DNA of 50,153 nucleotides, from positions 1-50,153 of the forward strand of contig JAUZFR010000050.1 of NCBI GenBank assembly GCA_030840335.1, given 5' to 3'. This DNA comes from Actinomycetota bacterium (GTDB taxonomy: Bacteria > Actinomycetota > Actinomycetes > Actinomycetales > Microbacteriaceae). The translations under genes and the position numbers were made by a program. Shown one piece after another: positions 1-8,903 of this stretch. A model generated the notes under the pieces. It saw nothing but the letters and a program-made list of their open reading frames with translations. It did not search any database and was not told the origin of the DNA. Numbering within the stretch: the stretch's first letter is position 1; each line of letters starts with the position of its first letter.

Positions 1-160
1 CGAGGATGGTGCCCTTGACGAACGGCACGCCCTCGGGCACGAACGATGCGTGACCGCTCGACAAGTCGTCGATGACGACGGTGTCGATTCCCGCGGCACG
101 CAGGGCGCGGACGATGTGTGCGCCGATATAGCCGGCGCCACCGGTTACAAGCCAGGTCAT
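1..160 (-). CDS. galE: UDP-glucose 4-epimerase, N-terminal part (runs off the left edge)
   Basis: Reverse-strand translation from 160: MTWLVTGGAGYIGAHIVRALRAAGIDTVVIDDLSSGHASFVPEGVPFVKGTIL, a Rossmann GGAGYIG motif typical of GalE. Confidence 0.9.
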   Translation of the reverse strand, partial: MTWLVTGGAGYIGAHIVRALRAAGIDTVVIDDLSSGHASFVPEGVPFVKGTIL

Positions 161-340
161 GGCTCAACGCTACCGGCTCTTGCTTTGGTGTTTCGATGGA
201 CCGGCTTGGCGCTGGCTTGGCTCGGTTCGTCTGGCGCGGCTCGGTGGCTTGGCGGGATTGGATCGTGTTGCGCGTTTCTGCCAGTGCTGGCAGCATGGCC
301 TTGTTCGGGTACTTTCTGCCACCATCATCCGGAGGTCTTC

Positions 341-1294
341 ATGCTTCGCAAAGTCGTGCTTCTCGCCATCCCCGGCGTCGCACCGTTCGAGTTCGGGGTC
401 GTGTGCGAGGTGTTCGGCATCGATCGCTCCGACACCGGTGGCCCCAGGTTCGACTTCACGATTGCAACCGCCGACCCGGGCCCCGTGCGCACCAGCCTCG
501 GCTACGACATGGTCATCCCCGCGGGGCTCGAAATTGCAGGAGATGCTGACCTGATTGCCGTTCCCGCGCACTCCATCGACACAATCGACCATCGATTCCT
601 TCAAATTCTGCAGGAGGCGGAGGCGCGCGGGGCGTGGATCCTCAGCGTGTGCAGCGGGGCTTTCGCGCTCGCCCAGGCGGGCATCCTCGACGGCCGGCGA
701 TCGACCACACACTGGATGCATACCGACCGGCTTGCACGCGAGTACCCGCGCACTACCGTCGACCCGGATGTGCTGTTCGTCGAAGACCGTCACGTCGTCA
801 CGAGCGCGGGCACTGCGGCCGGGATCGACGCCGCACTGCACATTGTGCGGGAAGAGTTCGGCGCGGCGGCCACGAATGTGATCGCGCGACGGATGGTGAT
901 CCCGCCGCAGCGGGACGGCGGCCAGGCGCAGTACATCCAATCTCCGGTGCAGGACAGCTGCAGCGATTCGCTGGCCTCAGTCTCCGAATGGATGCTCGAC
1001 AACCTCAGCGAGGACCTCACCATCGATCTCGTGGCTCGCAAGGCGCTCATGTCGTCGCGGACGTTTGCGCGCCGTTTTCGTGCCGATATGGGGACTACGC
1101 CCGCCGCGTGGCTAAACCGGCAGCGCATCCTCAGGGCGCAGCAACTGCTCGAACTCACCGATCGCGGCCTCGAGACCATCGCACAGGAGACCGGCTTCGG
1201 GACTGCGGCCGTCATGCGGCACCACTTCATGAAGGTCTTGCAGATCACACCGACCCACTACCGCCGCACCTTCGGCGAGCGGGTCCTCCACTGA
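341..1294 (+). CDS. GlxA-like transcriptional regulator (DJ-1/PfpI domain plus AraC-type HTH)
   Basis: ATG at 341 after GGAGG; MLRKVVLLAIPGVAPFEFGVVCEVFG...SVCSGAFALAQAGILDGR...LARKALMSSRTFARRFRADMGTTPAAWLNRQRI. Confidence 0.93.
   Translation: MLRKVVLLAIPGVAPFEFGVVCEVFGIDRSDTGGPRFDFTIATADPGPVRTSLGYDMVIPAGLEIAGDADLIAVPAHSIDTIDHRFLQILQEAEARGAWILSVCSGAFALAQAGILDGRRSTTHWMHTDRLAREYPRTTVDPDVLFVEDRHVVTSAGTAAGIDAALHIVREEFGAAATNVIARRMVIPPQRDGGQAQYIQSPVQDSCSDSLASVSEWMLDNLSEDLTIDLVARKALMSSRTFARRFRADMGTTPAAWLNRQRILRAQQLLELTDRGLETIAQETGFGTAAVMRHHFMKVLQITPTHYRRTFGERVLH
528..610. repeat. Paired inverted-arm site, copy E (degenerate), inside the GlxA-like gene
   Basis: Left CGAAATTGCAGGAGAT (529), right ATTCCTTCAAATTCTG; GCAGGA 536 to TCCTTC 602 spans 67 bp, the same as the canonical copies. 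Confidence 0.7.
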
Positions 1295-1307
1295 TCGGCC
1301 ACATCCC

Positions 1308-1390
1308 CCGAAAATGAAGGAGTTCGTGGCCGCTATGCCAGCGAAGCGCCGTTCAGCGGGCCATCTCGCGCGGATCTCCTTCGTTTTCGG
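1308..1390. repeat. Paired inverted-arm site, copy A
   Basis: CCGAAAATGAAGGAG ... GGATCTCCTTCGTTTTCGG; 83 bp frame, cores 1316-1382 span 67 bp. Confidence 0.93.
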
Positions 1391-2319
1391 TTAAGGGAGC
1401 GCGGCAGGGACGGATGCCGTTGCCGTCGCGCAATGAGCTCGAGGTCGTCGCGGCGAGCGCGCTGGATCGCGGCGAGGCATCGCGGCCAGTCGGAGTAGAG
1501 CTGCCGGTACGTGTAGCGCTGCACTGAGTTGCCCAGGATGGCCATCGTCGTGTCCCGATCGTGGTCGTTCTCGTAGGTGCTCGCGCCCTCACCCGTCCAC
1601 TCCGGGTCGTGCTGTCCGCCGTCCACCTCGACGTAGACATGCGGCGAGACGCGCCCGTCGAGGCGACCCACACCATCCACTCGGGGTTGCGACTGCCAGG
1701 GCACGCGCGCATCCGTCAGCCAGAGACGTACGAACGTCTCGCCGTGCGAATCATCCAGCGCGCAGACGAGTTCGCGCCACTTCTGAACGCGCTGCGGTGC
1801 CTTCGCGAAGACAGCATCCATTCGTGCGGGCGGCCACCCTTTGTAGCGCGCGACCGCGGAGCAGCAGGCGACGGCGATGTCACGCGGCTCCGTCGCCAGC
1901 ACAAGCAGTAGCGCCTCGTCGAGTGACACGCGCCACACTGCGGGGTCGGTTGAGTACCGCGGCGGACCCGTCCAGTGCGTTATCACAGGCTCGTCATCGG
2001 ACAAGCGCTCGTGCCGAGACAACGGGCTGCGCAGCCGACAGGCACCGCGCGGCACACACACGTCGATGGCCGTCCGCTTGGGCACCCGAAGTCCATAGGT
2101 TTCGATCGCCGCGATACCGGTCAGTCGACCGCCGACCCGCACGGCGAGAATGGCGGTCGGGGGTGCATCGGGTACCGAATACCAGCCGTGCCGCACGCGA
2201 AAAATCCGACCGTTGGCGAGTTCCGCCCGGATGTGCGCGTCGAAATATCCGATCCGCAACAGATCCCGCCGGCGAAGGAAGCCACCGCGGGCGCGGATGG
2301 CGCGGGCGATCGGATGCAT
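1333..2319 (-). CDS. Hypothetical protein: AbiEi-like N-terminal wHTH region plus DUF559/Vsr-like nuclease-fold C-terminal region
   Basis: MHPIARAIRARGGFLRRRDLLRIGYFDAHIRAELANGRIFRVRHGWYSVPD ... VYVEVDGGQHDPEWTGEGASTYENDHDRDTTMAILG. Confidence 0.75.
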   Translation of the reverse strand: MHPIARAIRARGGFLRRRDLLRIGYFDAHIRAELANGRIFRVRHGWYSVPDAPPTAILAVRVGGRLTGIAAIETYGLRVPKRTAIDVCVPRGACRLRSPLSRHERLSDDEPVITHWTGPPRYSTDPAVWRVSLDEALLLVLATEPRDIAVACCSAVARYKGWPPARMDAVFAKAPQRVQKWRELVCALDDSHGETFVRLWLTDARVPWQSQPRVDGVGRLDGRVSPHVYVEVDGGQHDPEWTGEGASTYENDHDRDTTMAILGNSVQRYTYRQLYSDWPRCLAAIQRARRDDLELIARRQRHPSLPRSLNRKRRRSARDGPLNGASLA

Positions 2320-2414
2320 GCGTCCAGACTCGCTCGCCCGTCGCGCCCGCGGGGCCGCCCGTCGCCATCCGGGGACTCCGCGGCTCCAGCCCGCGCGGTG
2401 GAGGACCGGGGCAT

Positions 2415-2497
2415 CCGAATTTGAAGGAGATCCGCGCCGTCAACCCGACGAACGACCGAAAGGGGTCACCGCCCAATGAGTTCTCCTTCATTTTCGG
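2415..2497. repeat. Paired inverted-arm site, copy B (intergenic)
   Basis: CCGAATTTGAAGGAGATCC ... TTCTCCTTCATTTTCGG; cores 2423-2489 span 67 bp. Confidence 0.93.
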
Positions 2498-2827
2498 TCA
2501 GCCACCTGGGCGACGCCGAAGAAGCGCCGGGTCAGCGATCGAGCGAGCGCAACAGGGCAGTCACCACGGGAGCTACCTGCGCGACGGATATTGCCGAGCC
2601 GTAGGGGCAGCACAACGAGGTTGACGAGCTGGCCGCCCTTCTCTGCCGGGTCAGTCCAAACACAGTGAAGACCGCGCAAGGGCCAGAACGACGATCGTCG
2701 CCGCAATCGCGCTCCGGATGCGACACCAGGCGTTTGACTGCGTCATGGACATGGGCGTCACGCTATCCGAGGCTGCGCCCGGTTCTCATCATCCGCCCAG
2801 ATGATGGCGCGTAACGATTCATACCCG

Positions 2828-3973
2828 TCATTGCCGCACGCCCGATGCAACGAACAGCATCCCGTCGCCGTCGATTGTCCACGGGCTCTCATCCGCAGAC
2901 ACGAACGCCGCCTCGCCCCGAGCGAGGGTGTGCCCCCCGCTGGACGTCCGAAATTGAAGGAGTCCCGCTAGGCAGAGCGCGATGGAATCGTTTTCGAACG
3001 CAAGAACTGTCGGATCTCCTTCATTTTCGGTACCCCCACGGAGGAGGACCGTCAGGGTGAAATCGGGGACGTCGGGACGGAAGACGGAGACGCCAGGGGC
3101 GGGGTGCTCGGGGGCCAGGATGGGCACCGGGAGGGGGGTGAAGTCGAGCACGGAGAGCAACTCGGGCACGTCGACGTACTTGGGGGTGAGTCCGCCACGC
3201 AGCACGTTGTCGGAGGCGGACATCAACTCGATGCCGAGCCCTCGCAGGTAGGCGTGGATGTTGCCGGCCGGCAGATACAACACCTCCCCCCGCGAGAGCA
3301 CGACGCGATTCATCAGCAGTGAAATCAGGATGCCGGGGTCGCCCGGGTAGGCCGCAGCCAGCTCCCCAACGGTCTCGAATTCGAGCCCTGAAACGGAAGC
3401 GGCGAGCGCCACCACCCGCTCGATCAGCTCATCAACTCCGTCGCCCCGCGTCATGATCCACTCGAACACCGCGGGCAGCGAAGCGTCATCCACCAGCCGC
3501 GACAGCAGGTCATCGACGAGCGGATCCGATCCAACCGAAGCAAGCAGGGCGCGTGTCGCGATCACCGGCCGGAACCCGCACAGCGCGTGATACTCCTCGC
3601 TCAGGGCGTAGACCAGTTCGGGCTTGTGCAGCGGGTCCTTATAGTTGCGAGACGGCGCATCCAGCGGCACACCCACGGCATTCTCCCGCTCGAAACCCTC
3701 ACGCGCCTGCTCGAGGTTCGGATGCGCCTGCAGCGACAGAGGCGCGTCCGCGGCGAGCACTTTGAGCAGGAACGGCAGCGTCGTTACCCGGTCGAGCGTC
3801 GCGGCTCCGCCAGCGGATGACGGGTCGACGACCACACTCGGGGAACCCGGATGCGTGCCCAGCCAGAGCTCGGCCTCCGGCCCGCCCGACGGCTCGCGTC
3901 CGAGCAGCGACGAGATCGCCGTTCGCGACCCCCAGGCGTAGTCGCGGGGCGTATTGGTAATGCCTACAAACAT
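2828..3973 (-). CDS. manA: Mannose-6-phosphate isomerase, class I
   Basis: MFVGITNTPRDYAWGSRTAISSLLG...LPFLLKVLAADAPLSLQAHP...HKPELVYAL...LYLPAGNIHAYLRGLGIELMSASDNVLRGGLTPKYVDV; start chosen at 3973. Confidence 0.95.
   Translation of the reverse strand: MFVGITNTPRDYAWGSRTAISSLLGREPSGGPEAELWLGTHPGSPSVVVDPSSAGGAATLDRVTTLPFLLKVLAADAPLSLQAHPNLEQAREGFERENAVGVPLDAPSRNYKDPLHKPELVYALSEEYHALCGFRPVIATRALLASVGSDPLVDDLLSRLVDDASLPAVFEWIMTRGDGVDELIERVVALAASVSGLEFETVGELAAAYPGDPGILISLLMNRVVLSRGEVLYLPAGNIHAYLRGLGIELMSASDNVLRGGLTPKYVDVPELLSVLDFTPLPVPILAPEHPAPGVSVFRPDVPDFTLTVLLRGGTENEGDPTVLAFENDSIALCLAGLLQFRTSSGGHTLARGEAAFVSADESPWTIDGDGMLFVASGVRQ
2948..3030. repeat. Paired inverted-arm site, copy C, inside manA
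   Basis: CCGAAATTGAAGGAG ... GGATCTCCTTCATTTTCGG; cores 2956-3022 span 67 bp. Confidence 0.92.
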
Positions 3974-4096
3974 CCGGTTCTCCCCGTCGCGCATCTTTAG
4001 ACCAAAGTACCAATCGACAGGGGGCGCCCAAGCTCGCCGACCTAAGCTTCCAGAGGATATCGACAAGCCACTTATCGAGAAGCAACGGAGCATTGC

Positions 4097-5275
4097 ATGT
4101 CATTCGAGCTACTGTCCAGTGATTTCTACGGATACGAAGACGCACTGAGCGACCAGGAAAAGGCCGTCATCATGCGCCTTCGCGAATACCTCGAGACCGA
4201 GATCCGTCCGCTCGTCAACGACCACTGGGCGAAGGCCGAGTTCATCTACCCCGCGGTGCAGGGCCTCGCCGATCTCGGACTCTTCGGCCTGCCATGGGAG
4301 GAGACGCAGCCGTTCGCGAACTCGGCCATCTTCCGTGGCTGGGTCGCCCTCGAGCTGGGCCGTGTCGATGCGAGCGTTGCCACGCTGGTCGGCATGCAGA
4401 ACGGTCTCGTGATGGGGTCGATCGCTGTCGCCGGCTCAAAGGAACAGCGCGCCGAGTGGCTGCCGAAGTTCGCGAGCGGCGAGCTGCTCGGGGCGTTCGC
4501 ACTCACCGAACCGCTCTCTGGCTCGGACTCCGCGCAGGGCCTCCAGACAATCGCGACCCGCGATGGCGACAACTGGGTGCTCAACGGCGCCAAGCGCTGG
4601 ATCGGCAATGGCTCAATCAGCGATGTCACCATCGTCTGGGCAAAGAGCGCGGAGGACGGACAGGTCAAAGGATTCATCGTCCCCACGAGCACGACCGGCT
4701 ACAAGGGAACCCGCATCGAGAACAAGCAGGCGCTGCGCATCGTGCAGAACGCAGACATCACCCTCGACAACGTCGTCGTCCCCGAGGCGAACCGCCTGCA
4801 GAACGGCAACTCGTTCCGCGAAACCGCCGCCGTGCTGCGCCTCACCCGTGCGGAGGTGGCCTGGGCCGCTGTTGGCAACTCGATCGGCGCGTACGAGGCC
4901 GCCGTGAGGTACGCGGGCGAGCGCATCCAGTTCGGCAAGCCGATCGGCGCCCACCAACTCGTGCAGGAACTCCTCGCAAAGAGCCTTGGCAACATCACCT
5001 CGTCGATCGGCGTCGTCACGCAGGTCTCGAAGATGCTGGATGAGGGCAAGCAGCGCGACGAGCACTCGGCTCTCGCCAAGGAATTCACGACCAGCCGGAT
5101 GCGCGAAACCGTCGCGTGGTGCCGCGAACTGTTCGGCGGCAACGGCATCGTGCTCGAGAACGATGTGATCCGTCATTTTGCCGACGCCGAAGCGATCTAC
5201 AGCTACGAAGGCACCCGAGAGATGAACACTCTGATCGTCGGAAGGGCTATCACGGGCCACGCCGCGTTCGTATAG
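4097..5275 (+). CDS. Acyl-CoA dehydrogenase (glutaryl-CoA dehydrogenase-like)
   Basis: FALTEPLSGSDSAQGLQTIATRDGDNWVLNGAKRWIGNG...YEGTREMNTLIVGRAITG. Confidence 0.93.
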   Translation: MSFELLSSDFYGYEDALSDQEKAVIMRLREYLETEIRPLVNDHWAKAEFIYPAVQGLADLGLFGLPWEETQPFANSAIFRGWVALELGRVDASVATLVGMQNGLVMGSIAVAGSKEQRAEWLPKFASGELLGAFALTEPLSGSDSAQGLQTIATRDGDNWVLNGAKRWIGNGSISDVTIVWAKSAEDGQVKGFIVPTSTTGYKGTRIENKQALRIVQNADITLDNVVVPEANRLQNGNSFRETAAVLRLTRAEVAWAAVGNSIGAYEAAVRYAGERIQFGKPIGAHQLVQELLAKSLGNITSSIGVVTQVSKMLDEGKQRDEHSALAKEFTTSRMRETVAWCRELFGGNGIVLENDVIRHFADAEAIYSYEGTREMNTLIVGRAITGHAAFV

Positions 5276-5285
5276 CCTCGTTCTC

Positions 5286-6644
5286 ATGATCGATGGCCGT
5301 GGGGAGCGCGGTTCATCGCGCGCCCTCCGGTGGTTTGTCGCGTTCGCATTCTTCACCGTGCTCGCGGGCGATGCGTTCCGCTATTCGATCACCTGGTATG
5401 GCTGGATCGCCGTAGTACTGGCGACCAGTGCCGTCATGCTCGTGCTCCTGGTGCGAAATCGCCGGGAGTGGCGTTTCAACGGGCTGCCGTACCCTCTCAT
5501 CGCATTCCTCGTGCTTACGGTGCTGTCGATCGCGTGGTCGAACTACCGCGTGTTCTCGGTCATCGGAGCATTCAGTACGATTATCACCGCCCTCGCAGCC
5601 GTGACGATCGCCGTGCTGCTCTCGCGCACAGAGATCCTGTGGGCCCTCGGCATGGCGCTTCGATTCGTGCTCGGGCTCTCGCTTCTGTTCGAATTCGTCG
5701 TTGCGGTGTTTGTGCGCCACCCGATCTTGCCGTGGTGGGCGAACTACGGCACGGAGAAGATCCATCCCGCCGACTACTGGTCGCGCGATCTCCTGTTCGC
5801 CGGGGACCGCATTCAGGGCATCGTCGGCAACTCGAACCTTCTCGGATTCGTCGCCCTGCTGGGGCTGATCGTGTTCTCGATCCAGCTGGCAACACGTTCG
5901 GTCAGGCTCGGCTGGGGATTCCTCTGGCTGGCCGTCGCCATCGCGACGATCGCGCTGACCCGCTCGGCGACCGTGATCGTCGCGCTTGTCGCGGTTGCGG
6001 TGGTCGCGATCATCCTCGTGCTGGTGCGCCGCATGCGAACCGCACACGGCCGGCGCGGCGTCTACATCGGCTCGGCTGTCGTCGTCGCGCTGGGCGTCGT
6101 CGGCGCGATCGTCTACCGCGGCCAGTTGCTCGCGCTCCTGAACAAGAGCAGTGACCTCACCGGTCGCACCGACATCTGGGCCGAAGTCATCCGCCTCGCC
6201 CGCGAGCGCCCGGTGGCCGGCTGGGGCTGGATCAGCTACTGGTACCCCAACGTGCATCCGTTCGACAATCATTCCGCGTTCGTCAAGGGCGGGGTGCAGC
6301 TACTGCAGGCACATGACGCCTGGCTGGATGTCTGGTTCCAGCTCGGCGTGATCGGACTCATCGTCTTCGGGGCCCTGGTGCTGTCCACGGTCGTGCGGGC
6401 GTGGATCGCCGCGGTCGATCCACCCATGCGCGCGACCGATCAGCCGACACCCTACTCAGCGCTGACGCTTCTGCCGATTCTGGTGCTCGTTGCGCTCCTC
6501 GCCCAGAGCCTCGCGGAGAGCCGCCTGCTCATCGAGTACGGGATGTTGCTGCTGTGTCTCTTCGCGGTCAGCACCAAGCGCGACCTGCTCGATACGGGCA
6601 GGCTCGCGGATGCCTCGCAGAGTGAGGGGCGTCAAGCCCGATGA
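5286..6644 (+). CDS. O-antigen ligase/polymerase-family membrane protein
   Basis: Multi-TM protein with Wzy_C-like segment GNSNLLGFVALLGL ... GRTDIWAEVIRLARERPVAGWGW. Confidence 0.85.
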   Translation: MIDGRGERGSSRALRWFVAFAFFTVLAGDAFRYSITWYGWIAVVLATSAVMLVLLVRNRREWRFNGLPYPLIAFLVLTVLSIAWSNYRVFSVIGAFSTIITALAAVTIAVLLSRTEILWALGMALRFVLGLSLLFEFVVAVFVRHPILPWWANYGTEKIHPADYWSRDLLFAGDRIQGIVGNSNLLGFVALLGLIVFSIQLATRSVRLGWGFLWLAVAIATIALTRSATVIVALVAVAVVAIILVLVRRMRTAHGRRGVYIGSAVVVALGVVGAIVYRGQLLALLNKSSDLTGRTDIWAEVIRLARERPVAGWGWISYWYPNVHPFDNHSAFVKGGVQLLQAHDAWLDVWFQLGVIGLIVFGALVLSTVVRAWIAAVDPPMRATDQPTPYSALTLLPILVLVALLAQSLAESRLLIEYGMLLLCLFAVSTKRDLLDTGRLADASQSEGRQAR

Positions 6645-7918
6645 CCGGTAATCGCCCGGGCACAAAGAGGCTGGATGCGATACTCGAGTTCGTTGGGACG
6701 CCGCGATTTTCGGCTGCTCTCTCGACGGCCATCATCGGCGCGGCCTTCTTCTCCTTCCTTCTGAAGAACCTGATCGGCTGGGCCGGGCTGTTCGCGATTC
6801 TCGCCGGCCTGGTCGCTTTTGCTGCGTTGTCCCTGATCGGCCAGCGCGACATCCTCGAGTGGCGCGGATTCCTGCCGTTCTCCCTGCTCGCGTTCCTCGG
6901 CTGGTCGGCGATTTCGATCATCTTCAGCCAGTACCAGTGGGCCTCACTTGGCGGCATCGCGTACCAGTTCGCGTTCGCGCTGCTCGGCGTGTACGTCGCG
7001 CTCGCACGGGACTTCATCCAGATCGTGCGCATTGTCGGCAACGTCCTGCGAGCGGTCATCGGCGTGTCGCTCGTCGCGGAGCTCGTGGTCGGCGTCCTGC
7101 TCGACACGTCGTTTCCTTTCCTCGGAATTCTGGGGCGTCTCGGTGCGGGTGGCCCCATCCAGGGCGTGATGGGCACACGTAACCAGCTCGGGTTGGTCGC
7201 CCTGCTCGCTCTCGTAACGTTCGGCACTGAAGTTCTGACGCGATCGATCAATCGCACGATCGGAATCGCGTCGCTCGTGTTCGCGAGCTTCACCATCCTG
7301 CTCAGCCAGTCGCCCGTCAACCTCGGAGTACTGGCAGTGCTCGGCATCGCCTCCCTCGGTCTCCTCGGTCTTCGGCGCGTATCGGTCGAATCCCGTCGCT
7401 ACTGGCTGTGGGGCCTCGGCACGGCGGCAATCGTCGCACTCATCATCCTCTTTGCCGCTCGCGACCGGGTGCTCGCGCTCCTCGGCGCAACCGGCGACTT
7501 CAAGTACCGCCTCGGCCTCTGGAACAACCTCTTCCCGTTCATCCAGCTGCGTCCGCTGCAGGGCTGGGGATGGGTGGGGCAGTGGCCGCCGGATATCGTG
7601 CCGTTCGGCGCGATCGACCCGTCGATCGATCACCTTTCCGCTCTCAACGCCTATCTGGATGTCTGGTTCCAGCTCGGCGTAATCGGCCTGATCGCGTTTC
7701 TACTGTTCGCGGCGCTCGCGATCGTGCGCGCCTGGGTCCTCGCGACGCAGAAACGCAGCCGGGTATTCGTCTGGCCCGCGCTCGTGCTGGTCGCGCTCAT
7801 CGCCACGTCAACCGCCGAGAGCGGGGTGCTGATCGAATGGGGCTGGCTCATTCTGGTCGTCTGCTCTGTGAAGGTCGCCCAGCACCTGCGCTGGCGTCAA
7901 CCGCTCACTTCGGAGTAA
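6641..7918 (+). CDS. O-antigen ligase/polymerase-family membrane protein, tandem paralog
   Basis: Overlaps the previous gene (ATGA); GTRNQLGLVALLAL ... YRLGLWNNLFPFIQLRPLQGWGWVGQW; shares LDVWFQLGVIGLI with its neighbour. Confidence 0.85.
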   Translation: MTGNRPGTKRLDAILEFVGTPRFSAALSTAIIGAAFFSFLLKNLIGWAGLFAILAGLVAFAALSLIGQRDILEWRGFLPFSLLAFLGWSAISIIFSQYQWASLGGIAYQFAFALLGVYVALARDFIQIVRIVGNVLRAVIGVSLVAELVVGVLLDTSFPFLGILGRLGAGGPIQGVMGTRNQLGLVALLALVTFGTEVLTRSINRTIGIASLVFASFTILLSQSPVNLGVLAVLGIASLGLLGLRRVSVESRRYWLWGLGTAAIVALIILFAARDRVLALLGATGDFKYRLGLWNNLFPFIQLRPLQGWGWVGQWPPDIVPFGAIDPSIDHLSALNAYLDVWFQLGVIGLIAFLLFAALAIVRAWVLATQKRSRVFVWPALVLVALIATSTAESGVLIEWGWLILVVCSVKVAQHLRWRQPLTSE

Positions 7919-7936
7919 TGCGAGAAGTGCGACCGG

Positions 7937-8902
7937 TCAGGCCAGGTGGTCGCGCTTGATCCCGTACTGAAGTTCTTTGATGCGCTCGAGCGACTCTTCG
8001 AGAAGGATCCGGTTGGTGCGCTGAAGGTCAGCAAGCACTCCGAGCGCAAACGACAGCAGCGAGCCGACCAGGAACGCGACACCCAGGATCAGGGACTGCA
8101 AATGGGCGCCGGGGAATTCGGGCTGCGCGGCCAGCAGGATGAGGTAGCGCACGAATGGGATCAGCGCGCCGATGAGCATGACCGATCCGACGATCGCGAA
8201 GAAGCCGAACGGCTTGAACATGATGTAGCTGCGCAGGATCGCTTCGGCCGACTTGAAGACGTGTTGCGGCGTGCTCTTGAAGAGTCGCGATTCGCGGGTC
8301 TTCGCGTTGGTATCGACGGGAATGCTCGCGATCTTGAGCCGCTTGTTGCCGGCCTGGATGATCGTCTCCATGCAGTAGCTGAACTGGGTCACGACGTTCA
8401 ACCGGATCAGGGACTCTTTCGAATACGCGCGGAACCCGCTGGCGGCATCCGGCAGTTTGGTATCTGCGGCCAGATTGACGACCTGGCTGCCAATGCGCTG
8501 CAGCTGCTTCTTCGCCCAGGAGAAGTGCTCGATCTTGTGGGTCTGGCGGTCGCCGATCGCGATGTCGGCTTCACCGGCGAGCAGCGGCGCCAGCAGGTCC
8601 GGGATGCGGTCCTGCGGGTACTGGTTGTCGCCATCCGTGTTGACCACGATGTCGGCACCGTGAGCGAGCGCGTAGTGCACGCCGTCACGGAATGACCGCG
8701 CGAGCCCCATGTTTCGCGTGTGGTGCACAAAGTGGGTCACGCCGTGTGCGCGCGCAACCTCGAGCGTGCGGTCGGTCGAACCGTCGTCGATGATGAGGAT
8801 GACGAGCTCGTCGACTCCCTTGATCTTCTTCGGGATGCTCGAAAGCACTGCGGGAAGGGTCTCCTCCTCATTGAGGCAAGGGACCTGGACGAATACCTTC
8901 AT
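7937..8902 (-). CDS. Glycosyltransferase family 2, DPM-like, with C-terminal TM segments
   Basis: MKVFVQVPCLNEEETLPAVLSSIPKKIKGVDELVILIIDDGSTDRTLEVARAHG...NTDGDNQYPQDRIPDLLAPLLAGEADIAIGDRQ. Confidence 0.9.
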   Translation of the reverse strand: MKVFVQVPCLNEEETLPAVLSSIPKKIKGVDELVILIIDDGSTDRTLEVARAHGVTHFVHHTRNMGLARSFRDGVHYALAHGADIVVNTDGDNQYPQDRIPDLLAPLLAGEADIAIGDRQTHKIEHFSWAKKQLQRIGSQVVNLAADTKLPDAASGFRAYSKESLIRLNVVTQFSYCMETIIQAGNKRLKIASIPVDTNAKTRESRLFKSTPQHVFKSAEAILRSYIMFKPFGFFAIVGSVMLIGALIPFVRYLILLAAQPEFPGAHLQSLILGVAFLVGSLLSFALGVLADLQRTNRILLEESLERIKELQYGIKRDHLA

Positions 8903-8903
8903 G

